Assembly: GCA_018257865.1 (NCBI GenBank)
Contig: JAEUBA010000018.1
Span: 62,001 to 126,000, forward strand
Source: Stereocaulon alpinum
Taxonomy: Eukaryota > Ascomycota > Lecanoromycetes > Lecanorales > Stereocaulaceae
Direction of reading: 5' to 3'
DNA: 64,000 nucleotides
Below the pieces are notes generated by a model that searched no databases, was not told where the DNA came from, and saw only the letters and a list, made by a program, of their open reading frames with translations. The position numbers were made by a program, and so were the translations under genes. Shown here piece after piece: positions 35,232 to 47,317 of this stretch (position 1 is its first letter; each line of letters begins with the position of its first letter).

Positions 35232-37852
35232 TTAGCCGTGAAGCCCCAATCGTTGCGGTGATCTTTGTCTTCGCCGCTCATCTGTCGTTATGATCATCAA
35301 CTCGTCGGCGAACGATTGCGACTCAACATCCACGCTAGCTTCAGTAGAGATTCCCATGTCAATTAGCTCAAGACCTGTGCTATTATCCTCCAATGAGCCG
35401 ATCTCCTTAACATCAATTTGTACCTTGTTGGATACGTGAATGCCACTGAGAATCTGCTTGGCACAGGGATTCGAAAAGTTGTTTTCCGGATTCTTGGAAG
35501 CAGCGTCATCTAGAGGCCTCCGTACTATAGAATGTCTCCACGCTGAACATTTACCTCCTCTTGTTGGTGGTGAAGACCGAGATCTGCGACGCTTAGAGCC
35601 GAGACGAGAATTTGTATATCGATTGGATGAGTGCCGAGTGTTCACGCGGGATGCAAACCCATAGTCGTCACAATCTTCGGCCAAAGCCGCAAATTCCCTA
35701 TGAATACGCCGAGCAAACATGTCGTTGTCTAAGCAATTGTGATACGTATGTTGTTGGATCAAGAACAACTTCGATGGAGCAAACTCGAAGTTGTCATTCA
35801 ACGAGCTTTCTTGGTACGCATCAGTTATGATACGAAATGCTATCACGAGTGCTTCTTGTTGCGCGTGTCCATCACTGGAGCTAGCCGCAGGAGCGCGCAG
35901 GGGACGCGCAAGTAGGCGTGCGTCTTGGAAGAAGGATTTGTTGATCTTGGTGGCTAGACTTGTGATAGCATCGAACATTTGGCAAGCGAATTCCAACTCC
36001 CGTTGGTTCACAAAAACCGATCGGTCCTGAAGCCATTCGCAACATGTTGCAGCCGACCAATTGTTCATCTGCTGGATAATCTGAATTTTCCAGTGCTCGA
36101 GCTTCGAGCTTGAAATTTGTATTGTCGGAAGAAGATAATTAAAATCCCTACGGACAAGGATGTCGAATCCGTTTTGAAAGACGGGACGAAGGGCGAAGCA
36201 GGCTAAGTGAACGCCAGGCTCTAGGAAGTGCTCTTTCTCGGAGTTATCCCGCATGTTTTCCAGGCGGGGGAGCAATTCTTCTCGAGTTATCTCCATACTT
36301 TGAGCAAGAAAGTCGACTACGTTCGGGACCGAAGCGAATCGGTGGCCTACAGCTTGTAGATGGGTGGACTCAGATCTGTTGAGCCGACGGACGAGGAACA
36401 GGAGCTGACCACGCCCAATGACGGTCCAAGATTGACCCCTCTCGGCCTTCTCAAGCTCTTTCGACTTCAGCGAATCTTGTAATTGCTTCCATTTTGTACT
36501 CCTTGTGAGCGTGCCAGTTTGCATGATGTTCCCAGAGAGCACACCTATATTTTCCAACGGCACCTGAACCAGAGCTGAGAGATCGCTGGCGGCCACGCAG
36601 AACAATTCTTTGAACGTGAAAGAATAGTGATCATCGTTGGCGGCAGTACCAGAGCTTTCGCTGTCGGAGAACGAAGGCCCTTTGCTGAGAAGATGCGTGC
36701 GTAAGGTGGGAAGGAGGTCTGACACGCTCGGCCAGCAACGGGATGCTCTGAAAATCCAGCAAAATACCGGATGGTTGACATCAAAAACCTCATCAAATGA
36801 CTTGTTCAATTAGCAGTAGCTTTCGATCCAGGGTTAATGTACGTACGCGTTCAGCGTATGAGTCAGTAATCTTACGGCTTGGCAGTAAGCCTTCAGGTGT
36901 GACCATGAGTTTTCCATCCATGTCATAGGTAGCGCACGCGAGCACTACCTGTTGAGCTCTATCAGCTGAAAGCTTGCGGGAGCGCTGTCCGAGCAGGGCC
37001 AGTGCCACAAGGCTTATGCAACAACCGGCTGACTATACATGGTTAGCGTGATGGTTAGCGTAAGACGCAAAGCCACGCACCAAACAGATGATCACGATAG
37101 TGGTGGCCTGTCTTGAGAGTCCGCCCAAAGCGCCGTTGCCAGTCGGCTCCAGCCTGGTCAAACGGTACGTGCATCCGGCGGTGGACACCCAATGCATGCC
37201 AGACACAGAGACAGCCATGAGCGAGGCACATAACCCGCGCTTCCACCAGCTATCGGTCCAGGTTGCTGTCATGTAGAAGAAGATGCCGAGCGCAACAGTG
37301 CTCGTGAAAATGGCAATGATCGCAGACCCAAAGACATATGCTATACTGTAGGAGATTGCGTAGTTTGCGAGGCCAATCTGACTCATGTAGTGCATGCCAC
37401 AGACAGCCACGCCGGTGAGGAAACCTCCGATTGTCGTTCCGAGCACGCTCACGCTGTCCGATGTGCTAAAGAGGTAGAAGGCTAGTGCCAGAACAGAGAT
37501 TGGAAGCAAGAAGGAGCCGACGGTATAGCCGGCACTGTATTGGATTTGAAAATCTGATTGGCCCACATCCATTTCAATAGCTAAATTTCCGATGAAGTGC
37601 ATACACCAGATGCCAACTCCTCCCATGACGATCGCCGCCGCGAGAAGTAGGTACCTGTGAAGTTATCAGAATTCCAGACTGCGTCCGAGAGCTATGCTCG
37701 TACCAATTGTAGTATCCTCGGGCACTCGTCCTCCTGTGAAGCAATTCCAAAGTAGTCCAACATCCTGTAACGCTGATGAGGTATGCAAGAACAATCCAGC
37801 CTGCCTTATAGGAGTGACCAACCACATGGCCAATTCGTTGGCCGGCGTCCAT
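35232..37852 (-). CDS. MHYT-domain membrane signalling protein
   Basis: An 825-residue protein from exons 37852-37704, 37654-37081, 37032-36847 and 36800-35232 (introns 49, 48, 46 bp). The first ~245 residues form seven membrane spans with the repeated MHYT-type motifs GIWCMHFIGN, AVCGMHYMSQ and SGMHWVSTAGC. In bacteria this domain is proposed to sense a small ligand through a bound metal. The start MDAGQRIGHVVGHSYKAGW leads into LISVTGCWTTLELLHRRT. After the last span come the cytosolic VVLACATYDMDGKLMVTPEG and a post-intron SFDEVFDVNHPVFCWIFRAS block typical of fungal MHYT proteins. The large C-terminal region (~500 residues) is helical, with a basic Ser/Arg stretch (GSKRRRSRSSPP) near residue 720. 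Its signalling partners are unknown. Confidence 0.9.
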
Positions 37853-38991
37853 GAGAAGCACAGCTGCCTTAAGGTCAACAGGCAGCTATCATTTGTTCAG
37901 TCGGAAGTCTGCTAGCGACGTTCTAGGGAAGATTGAAACGGGCAGTATCTAGCGTCGCTGTTGGGATGATAGGCTGTGTGTTTCGCACTCGACTTGAATC
38001 GATACCCCAGGGATCAGCCGGGCATTAGGTGAGGAAGGAGAAGGACTTGAGTTCCGGGATCATGTTTGGGTTGTGAATACGAAGTAGAGACATAGGAGAT
38101 GCAGAGATCAGCATCTCGAAGTTCCGTGTCTCAGGCGAGGTCAAGACTTCTGAATTGGGAAGTGACAGCGGGATGTGATCAGGAAAGATCGTTGACTTTG
38201 ATTGAGCACCGGAGATGCAATTCCTGTGAATTTATCTGGTAGCATTGACTGGTGTCAGATTGACAGCGGGGCCCCTGCTTCTCACGTCACTGTAATCAGT
38301 AGCAACAGTAAAACGGACCTTACAGCCACTACGAATACGTCAGACTTCATGGCTTGATATATCACGGCTGTCAAATCAGTCAATCTAAAGCACATCACTT
38401 ATCACCCAACGAGACTACTCTCGATCACAAACCCGCTCATCTCCGTCCTCGTGTAGTCATGCCGTGGCAGTTCCTGCGGCGAGGTGCCGAAATGGGCGGG
38501 TCGAGTCCCTGGTGCCTGAAGCATATGGCCAAGTCTTCTGCAAATGTGACACGCGATATATCGCTTCCTATATTGACACCCCTATGCCATACCTTGGATC
38601 AAGACATAAAGTTGACTTAGGCAGCTCGTATCCGTGGCTCAATCCTGCCATGATATGTTGGGCGGACATATCGGGGCGTTGATCGAGGCGTTACAAGTGT
38701 AGCTTAACCGATCAAGTCCGTCGGTCCAAACAGAAGGATCTGCTACTATCATAGAACATTGACATCTTCCAAGTATTTACTAAGTTGTGGAGCGTAGAAC
38801 TTCCTACTACACAAGGTGAAACCGCTCGCATGCAACTGGAAGGCGGTGCATTGGGGATGTGATGCTCGCATGAGCCGTCGCCAAAGGCTTCGTCATACAC
38901 GCTAATTCTATCTGATTGGCTGAGTGACGCGCAAACGCGTTCTGCAAACGTCCTCGGCTTCAACCGCACTTCATCGTGCCAAAGTCGCAAA
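37853..38991. other. Divergent intergenic, 1.1 kb
   Basis: Shared upstream region of the MHYT gene (minus) and RTT106 (plus). Plus frames at 38354-38620 and 38464-38682 are short and look like chance. No repeat noticed. Confidence 0.5.
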
Positions 38992-40293
38992 ATGAACACT
39001 AGCCACGCGATAGAGGCAGCATTTGCGCAACGGCCTGAGCTTCGACGCCGGATCGTCGAAGCCACTGGTGTGTGATAGTTACTCCTATCGAAGCATGCGT
39101 TACTGACAACTATGACAGCCAAAGCCCCAGAATTCGAGAGCCTATTTGGAGACATAGCCCGATATATCTCCGGTCTCCAATATGCAATTGATGAAGTACC
39201 GGGAAAGAGCCAAGAGGAACATGCGTCCAAGAAACGGAAGCTGGAACACCGACCTCTAGAGTCGACCAGCTGGGAAAAGGGAACATATTGCACAATAACG
39301 GACGTATCCTTCTCCATCCCACAACGCAAGAAGCTTGCCTTGGAGCTTGGACAGTCAAAGCAAGGATTACGGGCGACCAATGCTTCTGGAGATGTGGAAT
39401 TCGGAGTGAGCTGGGCGTCTGTTAGGGATGTCTTCTGTCTCCCAGTTCCTGAAAAGGCCCAGGTTCAATACAACTTTTGCATATTTTCGGATTTCACTGG
39501 TGACCCCACATCTGGCCAAACTCTCTGGACAGTTCCAAACACTACACCCAAAGATGGGACGGTCATAGGAGCCGTCGCCAGTCAGCCTAACGATACATAT
39601 AGAACGCTTTTGAACTCGGTACTCAACAAAGCCTTGAAACCGTTCAGGAAGCATGTTGTAGAACCGAACAATCAAGAATTTGCAAGCCAAATTGTCCAAG
39701 CCCATAGGAAGGGAGAGACAGCATTCCATGTCAAGGCATTTCGGGGTTCAAAGGACGGCTTCTTGTTTCTGTTGTCCAGTGGCATAGTCTGGGGCTTCAA
39801 AAAGCCACTTGAGTTCTTTGCTTTTGACTCCATTGATTCCGTTTCATATACTTCCGTCTTGCAGCGCACTTTCAACTTAAACATCGCCGTCCGCGCCTCG
39901 GATGATGCCAATACCCAAGAATACGAATTCTCCATGATTGACCAGGCCGACTTTGCCGGAATAGATAGCTATGTGAAGCGTCATGAGTTGCAAGATGCTA
40001 GTATGGCTGAGCAGCGACGAGCGAAGAAGCTGAATGTCAATGGCATCAAAGGCCAGCAGGCAGCCCAGGAAGGTGACGACCAAGACGAAGGCGAGCTCGA
40101 GAAGGCGAGAAGAGAGGCCGAAGACCTCGAGGACGAGGAGGAAGAAGACGATAATTTTGATCCTGGTAGCGAGGGCGAAAGCGAAGGAAGCGGCTCAAGC
40201 AGCGAGGAAGATGAGGGAGGAGGTGATCATGGTGCGGAAGGTGATCTCGTTGACGAGGAGCTGGGTAGTGAGGCTGAGGATGTAGATGACTGA
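38992..40293 (+). CDS. RTT106: Histone chaperone Rtt106
   Basis: A 416-residue nuclear chaperone that binds newly made H3-H4, especially H3 acetylated on Lys56, and delivers it during replication-coupled and heterochromatic nucleosome assembly. Exons are 38992-39067 and 39119-40293 (51-bp intron). The short N-terminal homodimerisation part (IEAAFAQRPELRRRIVEAT) is followed by the double PH domain, with WEKGTYCTITDVSFSIPQRK, GTVIGAVASQPNDT, AFHVKAFRGSKDGFLFLL and SGIVWGFKKPLEFFAF, then TFNLNIAVRA. The last ~70 residues are a long acidic Glu/Asp/Ser tail, as in fungal orthologues. The start is the first ATG, giving MNTSHAIEAAF. Confidence 0.95.
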
Positions 40294-41362
40294 TTGCTCA
40301 AGCTGATGCTTCGCCTTCAACCAGCAACCAGCAACCAGGACGCCCCTCGGCTGCTGTGTGAGCAGAATCAGGAGTCTCTAGGGGTCTCCTACCAGCTAAG
40401 GGCGAGCACTGAGCATTCATCGCATCGCTAAGATTAAGGGTTATGCGCCATTGCCAAAACGCACTTTGCAGCCAGAAGCAGCTCACCAATGTCATATAGC
40501 TTGCATTATAAAAGTCTAGATTTCCAAAATCATTGCCAAAGCAATCATCCTTCCATTGATACACTAAGTTTTGTCGCTGTCTTTCTAGCTATGAAATAAT
40601 CGATCAGATATCATGAAAACATACAATACAGCATTCTCCCCCAGCTATCCACCAACGCCACTGCTCCGCACCATTCGCTCATGTACATCAAGACATTCCA
40701 CCCCTGGAGGATATCATTACCGGCCCCGTTACCCTTATCACCTGCCTATGCATATCCGCGACAATGACCTTCCAACTCCATTCCAACGCTCGGAACTGAC
40801 AAGTCATGTTTGCTTTCGGCCAGTCTACCTACTTTGTGATCGCTGTCATACCAAGAAGAGTCATCTCGCCGCTGCACAACACCACATCCCAGATAGACAT
40901 CTATTCTCCATCCTACCCATCGTCTCGAAATCCCTTTGTGGATCAGCAGATACGGTTTGGACGCATAGTCTTGATCTTACCTCCCAACAGGTCTAAGGAC
41001 GTCCGGACGATCTTAGACCTCGGTAGCGGAGTCTAGCAATAGGCTTACGTAGTAGATTTTCACAGGGCGAGCAGGAAAGCTATGTGGGAGATGAGATGTA
41101 TGCTGGAGTTGATGCCTTGGGAGCAGCGAGTGGGCAGATGGTGAGGTTGCGAGCTCGAAAAGGACATGCGGTTTTTGTGCTGATATAAATTTTGTGCGGC
41201 AAGGGAGAGTTTATTCCAACTGGTAAATGTAGTCACTGGCTATCGAAAGGCTGACTCGCCTCAACTACATTGATATTTTGACTTCTTGACCTTGGAATAC
41301 AGTGATAAGATATCCTCCCTACCCGCTGAATGAATGAGTAGAAGTTGTCCTTTTCAGTTCCA
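40294..41362. other. Convergent intergenic, 1.1 kb, with weak inverted repeat
   Basis: Just past the RTT106 stop is a region with three CCAGCAA/CCAGCAACC units (about 40320-40338) and weak inverted similarity between 40299-40320 and 40402-40418, plus a CTCTAGGGGTCTC core near 40376. A 127-codon ATG frame at 40613-40996 is not convincing as a gene. Nothing else was recognised. Confidence 0.45.
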
Positions 41363-41902
41363 TTAGGCTTGACTGAGTGGGTCACTGGGGTTCACCTTTC
41401 CCATCCTCGGGCTGCCAGTCGCGCCTATCATGGAAAGTATTTTTCTAGGCCGTAGAACATAGGAGTTCAGATCGCTAGCATACCAGCCTGACTCGTCCCA
41501 GCCCAGTCTATTGAGCTGGCTTTTGGTGTTCAGATAGTACAAATGAAGCTGACCAACAGAGAGAATGGTCAGCTACTTTGCAAGAGAAATCGATAAGGTA
41601 AAGGGCCTACTTACTGAGTTGAGTTCTGCACTGTTAACAGTCGTTACCGCAATGGGCGTCTTTAGTAGAGCCAACCAGGCCGGTACTAAGATTTCATCCT
41701 GGTAGAATAACTCCGTGACAGGAGGACCAGTCCCTGCCACTTCGCGGACCGAGGAGTCGTTTGCTTGGTAGTAGGTTTTTGTCGCACCACCTGAGATTCT
41801 CACGGCAGACCCGGATACCGCATCCAGAACATGGGTACCGAAGGGAACATGAGCACCTCGCCTCCACAAAGGAGCGCCATTGCTGTCAAGCTCAGGATGC
41901 AT
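41363..41902 (-). pseudogene. Lectin-like beta-propeller gene, probably truncated
   Basis: Two exons (41902-41615, 41548-41363) give about 157 residues resembling fungal fucose-lectin-like or glycan-binding propeller proteins. Landmarks are AVRISGGATKTYYQANDSSV, then the spliced ELNSLHLYYLNTKSQLNRLG and GWDESGWYASDL. These are the repeat strands in which YYQ and WD/GW aromatic positions recur. Complete proteins of this kind have several such blades (~300 residues or more); here only one or two are seen and the C-terminus departs from the pattern. The open frame extends upstream of the chosen ATG to about 42021, where a CAG acceptor could join an earlier exon, so the true start is uncertain. 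Either a relic or a gene with an unresolved 5' end. Confidence 0.4.
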
Positions 41903-42407
41903 CGCATTGTAATGTCCAGGAGCTAGGTGAACTGTCTGGAAGAGAACGATATCCCAAGCGGAAAGGAAACTATCAGTCTCTAAATACAAGCGGGTGGCAC
42001 GCACGCAAAGTCTTGTTCCCTGTGTTACTGATCAATTACGAAGCGTTCCAAGTTCCTCCATATGTGGACGTGTTGTTTTGCTTGTATACTTCCCCCTATA
42101 TCAACGTGAGGTACACTGTGGCTAAGCTCAATGTGGTAGTTCTCGTGTGACACGCACGTCGACAGGACCACGGAACCATGTGGACATATCTCCTCCCTTT
42201 TCTGCCATAGTGGACCTGTGGCGCAATATGTAGCTGGGATGTGGCTGCTCGAAAGACATCAAGCAGGTTTGCTGCGGCGCCTAATGAACTACGTCCGTGC
42301 GCACGAGAGCCATGCCCAAGACGGACTCCTTCCCATCTAAAGACAAGACTGTCTCTGACGTGGAAGCGAGGTTTCGTTCATGGTCATGCCAAGTGGCATC
42401 GCCAATG
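41903..42407. other. Intergenic upstream of the lectin-like gene
   Basis: May include unresolved 5' exons of the lectin-like gene: a minus-strand ATG near 42209 opens a short frame (MAEKGGDMSTWFRGPVD) ending at a possible GTGCGT donor. No other feature. Confidence 0.3.
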
Positions 42408-43362
42408 TTACCGCATCCTCGTATCCAGGGCCAATCGCTCTCCCGGTTCCATCTCCACAACTCCTTTGAGTGTCTCTCTCAGGCCGAGCAATTCATTGAC
42501 CCCCTTAGTCATTGTCTCTACCTTAGACCCATCTTGTACCCGCACAGCTGCCTGCAGGATGTACGTACCCGATGGATCGAGGAGGTGTGCTTGGGAGATG
42601 TCTATCTTTGAGAGATTTGATGCTTGTTCCGTTCCATTTGAGTGCAGCAGAAGACGGTAGAGCAACAAAGATGTGGAGAGATGGGTGAAGCGGTGGCCAG
42701 AGAGAACATATGTAGATGTATGGCTTGAGGAAAGTCGTCAGCATATTACATATTGTGAAAGACATTTCGATACCTACGTGTAATCGAGCGCAGACATGAA
42801 ATCCGTAGGACTGCCAGATATTATAGGTGTGTCGGCCATGAGGCGAGACGTTACGGGACGTTGGCGAGCAACTTCGGGGAGATCACGGAATTGGAGTATC
42901 CATTTTTCAGAGTTCACCGTTTCATCTGTGGGATTTGCACCGGTGAAGGATGAGGCCATGCTACCATGCTGCTGGAAAATATCAAAAATCTAGGACTAAT
43001 AGACGATCTGGACCATTGCTGACCTCAATTTCACTGGGTAAGCTATTCCCACTGCTGATCATCTCTATGTCCATACTTTCTTCAGCTGGAGGTTTTGAGA
43101 CAGTCTGAGCAACATCCCTAACCAGCTGCATGTAGAATAAATCCCCCTGCGTCTGCGCCAGTAAAGCTTGCTGGGTCTTCTGAATATCTTGCGCACCCCC
43201 CACTTGCACAGGTCTCGTTGAGCTAGACAGTTTGTTGGGCTTGAAGACGAGGTGCTTCTCGAGGACTGGGACCGGTTGCATGGCTGCTACTCCCGCAAGG
43301 ATATTGAGCGCCTGATCATGGCGTGAGGCTGGTATCTGACCGAAAAGAAGGAGTTCGTGCAT
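42408..43362 (-). CDS. MED18: Mediator complex subunit 18
   Basis: A 282-residue head-module subunit of the RNA polymerase II Mediator (yeast Srb5). Exons are 43362-43024, 42971-42778 and 42723-42408 (introns 52 and 54 bp). It begins MHELLLFGQIPASRHDQALN, the standard Pezizomycotina opening, followed by LAGVAAMQPVPVLEKHLVFK. The central part contains WILQFRDLPEVARQRPVTSR. After the second intron come YVLSGHRFTHLSTSLLLYRL and SGTYILQAAVRVQDGSKVE, ending GERLALDTRMR. The residues on both sides of each intron match the family without gaps. The upstream open frame continues past this Met but does not resemble the family, so the start is at MHELL. Confidence 0.93.
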
Positions 43363-43981
43363 TCTGCAATGGAGCGGAAACACTCTGCGGGAGGGACTGT
43401 CAGAGCTATGAGCACGATTGACGATGACGTGACGAAAGGGGCGACGGTCATTTGTGTTATATCGGGGCGGAAGACATGCGGAATTTGCCAAGCTTCCACG
43501 AGTAGGACATTGTGGAACGATTGGCCTGTACAAGTCTATAAGATCAGCATCCCGAGCTTCAATTGCGCCCGGCGAACTCTGAATCTCATAGACAGAGCGC
43601 CGTCAAAACATCTGATCCCCTTCGTTGCATGCTATGTGTGTTCGAAGTGTGTGGAGGTTTGCCGTTAGAGGTGTCATCTCGCAGATCCTCTTGGCATCCA
43701 GACAAGCTCTCACCACACACCAAATATTTCCGACTTACCTACACGCCAGGCGAGATACAGATTTACGAGAACCCGACTTCAACCACTTACAGGTCTACAT
43801 GTCCTGAAGCAGTAATACAGAGCCCAATTGAGATCGTAGTACTACCCCTCCCTAACCTCTGCCAATAATGTATCCCACCCGTTGTCTCCGTGAAGCCCAG
43901 CATCGAGTCCCAATGATAAAATTCCTCGGCAAACGTGTTGTACCAAGCAAGTATCTGATTGTCCTTACCTGATCTTTGCTA
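43363..43981. other. Divergent intergenic region
   Basis: Shared upstream region of MED18 (minus) and the small plus-strand gene. Open frames here (43357-43668, 43563-43868) overlap on one strand and show no resemblance. Confidence 0.5.
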
Positions 43982-44365
43982 ATGGCCTTTACAGAGACAA
44001 TATCACCCGCTGCCCCAGCAAATGAGCCGACACCACATCCCGCTTCTCCGTCCGGTTCCCTCCCAGACAGCTTCGTGTCCTACCGCAGCAGAGTACAGCA
44101 GCATGGTCCCCTGGCCAGTCATATGAATCAATCATCATCAGCTCCCTCCTCGTCAAGACTTTCTGTATCACCAAGCTCGCACGCGTACGGCGCGATTGGA
44201 GGGCATTCTGGCCATGACTTCGGTCATCTACAACCTGGGAAAGGCGAGGTGTGGGACAGGAGTGAATTGCCATCTAGGTTCAGACGATTAGCGTGGACGG
44301 CGGAGGAGATTGAGGCTTTAGAGCTGGGCGGGGCGGGGCTGAAGGTTGGATGGGGAGGTTCATGA
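43982..44365 (+). CDS. Small hypothetical protein, 127 residues
   Basis: A single-exon open frame with an ATG start, MAFTETISPAAPANEPTPHP. The first 90 residues are Ser/Pro/Gly-rich and look disordered (SYRSRVQQHGPLASHMNQ, AYGAIGGHSGHD). The C-terminal part is more ordered: WDRSELPSRFRRLAWTAEEI followed by EALELGGA. That C-terminal block resembles, from memory, a short conserved segment in uncharacterised ascomycete proteins. The composition and the ATG support a gene, but no function can be given. The gene is not overlapped by any better candidate. Confidence 0.55.
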   Translation: MAFTETISPAAPANEPTPHPASPSGSLPDSFVSYRSRVQQHGPLASHMNQSSSAPSSSRLSVSPSSHAYGAIGGHSGHDFGHLQPGKGEVWDRSELPSRFRRLAWTAEEIEALELGGAGLKVGWGGS

Positions 44366-44707
44366 GCGACGGTCTGCTCTTGGTATATATTCTAGTAAGT
44401 ATTCAATGTCAAGTCTTGCAGACTGCAATAATGAAACACCAAGGTTGGATAACACTATTGGCTAGGTAATTGTATTGTAGACTACAATGCTCTATATATA
44501 ATGGTCGAGTGGGCGTGCTTACTGAATGTTCATTCTCCGTCTTTCTTGGCCACTGCATGTTTGCCACACTGGGTCACCGCGACGCAATGGTGAATGCCTG
44601 TTAAGCTCTAGTATTGTTTTTCTAATCCGGCCGCACTCGATCACACAACAACTCACTTTCAATATTAATCACAACCGGATCTAAACTGGAACATCAGCAT
44701 CTACAGG
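44366..44707. other. Short intergenic region
   Basis: Between two plus-strand genes; presumably 3' flank of the small gene and promoter of the 605-residue gene. Nothing further seen. Confidence 0.5.
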
Positions 44708-46710
44708 ATGCCTAAATATTGCAGTACGAACAAATGGACCCAACATGCCAATACTACCAACGCGTTCTTTGCCAGCCCTCTGGCCGGTGATAGCCATAGT
44801 GAGATGAGCACCCAAGGATGCTCACAGATGAAGAAGTCTTGTATGAAAACCATCATGGTCCCTCTGAGGACCCTATAACTAATCTATTCGAATAGTGACT
44901 ATAGGCCTCGTAAGTGAAGCTGGAGAAGGGCCTATCAAGACATTATACAGTGAGATTCAGACCATGCTTGGAAGCAAGTCGGATCAACAACAAAAGCAGG
45001 CCAAGCACTTCATGAAGATGGTTGAAAGCGTAAGATTCAGCAAGACATTGTCGCTATTTGCTCAACGGAATGACGAAGCCCTCATGTCATGGACATTAGG
45101 AAATTTCAGGTGCCATTCTTATGATATGACGCACTTGGAAGCCGTAGCAGACAGATTCGACAAGGATTTCATACATTACGAGGGCGAATGGACAAATCAC
45201 AGATACCATATGGACCTAAGCACGCTCGAAGCCAGATTCGATAGGGTCATTCAAATTATTGCAGGATGGGGATCCACTGCAATTTTCGACTGGATGGCGG
45301 CGCGTGAATGCAATATCGAAAAGAGATTTGGGTTCGGGAGCGAGAAATATGACTCCTACCTCGTGCAAGCGAGCAATATGTTGGGCAAACCTCCACGGAA
45401 AGAGGCGCCACCTACGCCCCTGAACCTTTGGGAAGACCCTCGGACGTACTTCGAATCAGAAATTCCCATGAGTCCGGAGAAGCCCGCCGCATTGGGGTGT
45501 GATCCAGTGCTACAGACGAAAAACGGCGAGAAGCTCGCTAAGTCTAATGACAAGAAATCAGACGATGACAACGACAAGAAAGCTGATGAAACGAATGACA
45601 TAAAATCAGATGGAGAGAATGCCAAGACGACGGGCACGAAGATTGGGAAGAAGAAGTCCAAGACATCCAAGGCGAAAGGAAAGAAAAAGGCGAAGAAGAA
45701 TGGAAAAGAAAAAGTCGAGCAGATAGATGGAAAGATTATTGAGACATTGATTGAGTGTGCACAGGAGATCACTGATCAAAAGGATCGCAAGAAGGATCAG
45801 ATGCCCGACGCACCCACAGAGACCACCATAGATGGTGACGAAGGGAAGAAGGACGAGCAGAAGTATGACGCTCTTGGCCAGTGCACACGGGTGATAACAA
45901 AGCTGGATGAACTCGTGCTCCACATGCAGCTCGCGACGGAAAGAGCTCATGCCATCAACACGCGCAATGCGACTCGGGATTGGCCAGCAGTTGCACTACA
46001 CGGTGTTGTTATTGAGACCTGGACCAAGCTGCCAGAGGATATTCAGCAGGACTTATTGGATATGATTTACATCAAAGACGAGGTGACAGCTCTAGAGCCG
46101 GTCATATGTCGTGAGGTCAGTTCCATCCTTTGATCGTCCCTGGACCCCAATCATCCCTTTCTCTCCCCACTTCCCCAAATCATGATATCCGCACGAAGGT
46201 TCGTCTGAAAGCACTCCACTAATTTCATGTCGGAATCTTCTCCAGCGCGACCGTATCCGCGAGATGTTCATGATATGGTGCAACGCCGGCACAAGGGCCT
46301 TGGCGTTTGGCTGTGCACAACAGTACGACATGCCGATCCTGCGCTCCTATGAGTATCACCGCACCACCATCTTAGCGAGCTACCACATGGCAATGGACAC
46401 GGACATCAGAATCCATAAGTTCTTGATCAGCACCAAAGGCAAGCGATATCGAAGCCCTGAGCAAGAAGCTACCCTCGCACGCGTGGACACGGAGCAGGTA
46501 TGGAAGGGAACGATTCAGGATTTCCGCCATCTATGCAAATCTGTTGATGAGATGATCTACGAAGTTATCACAGCGGGCAGACAGTGGGGTGGGGTGGACA
46601 AGGTTCCAATGGAGCAATGGGTCCGATGGACTGAACCAAGTATGGAGGTGCAGGATGCTGAAAAGCGGAAAGCCGGGAGTGGGTTTGGAGAGTTCGTATT
46701 TACCTCTTGA
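44708..46710 (+). CDS. Uncharacterised protein with lysine-rich central region
   Basis: A 605-residue protein from exons 44708-44840, 44896-46115 and 46246-46710 (introns 55 and 130 bp). I recognise no domain. The N-terminal ~250 residues look helical and globular (LYSEIQTMLGSKSDQQQKQ, MVESVRFSKTLSLFAQRNDE). The middle ~100 residues are a Lys/Asp/Asn-rich low-complexity stretch (IGKKKSKTSKAKGKKKAKK) that may serve as a nuclear signal or nucleic-acid contact. The C-terminal ~220 residues are again globular (WPAVALHGVVIETWTKLPED, RDRIREMFMIWCNAGTRALA). No membrane span or signal peptide. The start exon is the least certain part: it was chosen because donor GTATGA joins in phase, giving QMKKSLTIGLVSEAGEG. 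Confidence 0.6.
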
Positions 46711-47317
46711 TGCAAGGAGCCTGTCAGGCAGCAGTCGGGATTTTCGTTTCGTGCTATCTGCACCACTTCCCAGCCAAATACGCTCCTTGGTCCATAGCTG
46801 GACTATGGCTGGTCTATTATCTGGTGCGCCTCGCACAACTTTCTCGGCCACGTACGCTCAGTGGGCCGCGATTTCTACACGACTACCGGATACTGCAGTA
46901 CAAAATTGGCTTCTCTCAGCCCTTCCGCCTACCATCGACTGATGTGGCTTCCAGGAGCCAAGGCGGGATCTTTCGATCATTAGATATGACCGCGACTTGA
47001 TCGATCTTTTTCTCTAGTGTTACCTCTAGTATTACTTTCATGCAAGTCCTTTAGCCTTATTGTTCTATCACACGTTGTGGGTGATCCTTCGTAACGCTCC
47101 AGCCTTAGTATGGATATCAACACCTTGTATTTTCTTCTCCGTATCGTAGCGATCTGGGAGATCTTCCGATCGATCAAGCGTCCATCAACTGCATATACTG
47201 TATCTGGTGCTGGCGTCTGTGCACACTCGGAAACGCAATTGGAAAGTGTCTATCGTCATGACGGACCACATTCGTTCCTGGGCGCTTGTCGACCTTGACG
47301 AATTTCGTTGAATAATT
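46711..47317. other. Convergent intergenic, nothing recognised
   Basis: 3' flanks of the 605-residue gene and of the lipoate ligase gene. Open frames are short shadows without resemblance. Confidence 0.5.

Noticed and set aside
38712..39380. 222-codon minus-strand open frame
   Set aside because: Overlaps the start of RTT106, whose identity is firm; no family resemblance of its own.
40613..41036. Overlapping ATG frames of 127 and 76 codons after RTT106
   Set aside because: No resemblance, no sign of splicing between the two frames, composition like the surrounding non-coding sequence.
45356..45950. Minus-strand open frames of 138 and 114 codons, Phe/Ser/Leu-rich
   Set aside because: Antisense shadow of the Lys-rich linker of the 605-residue gene.
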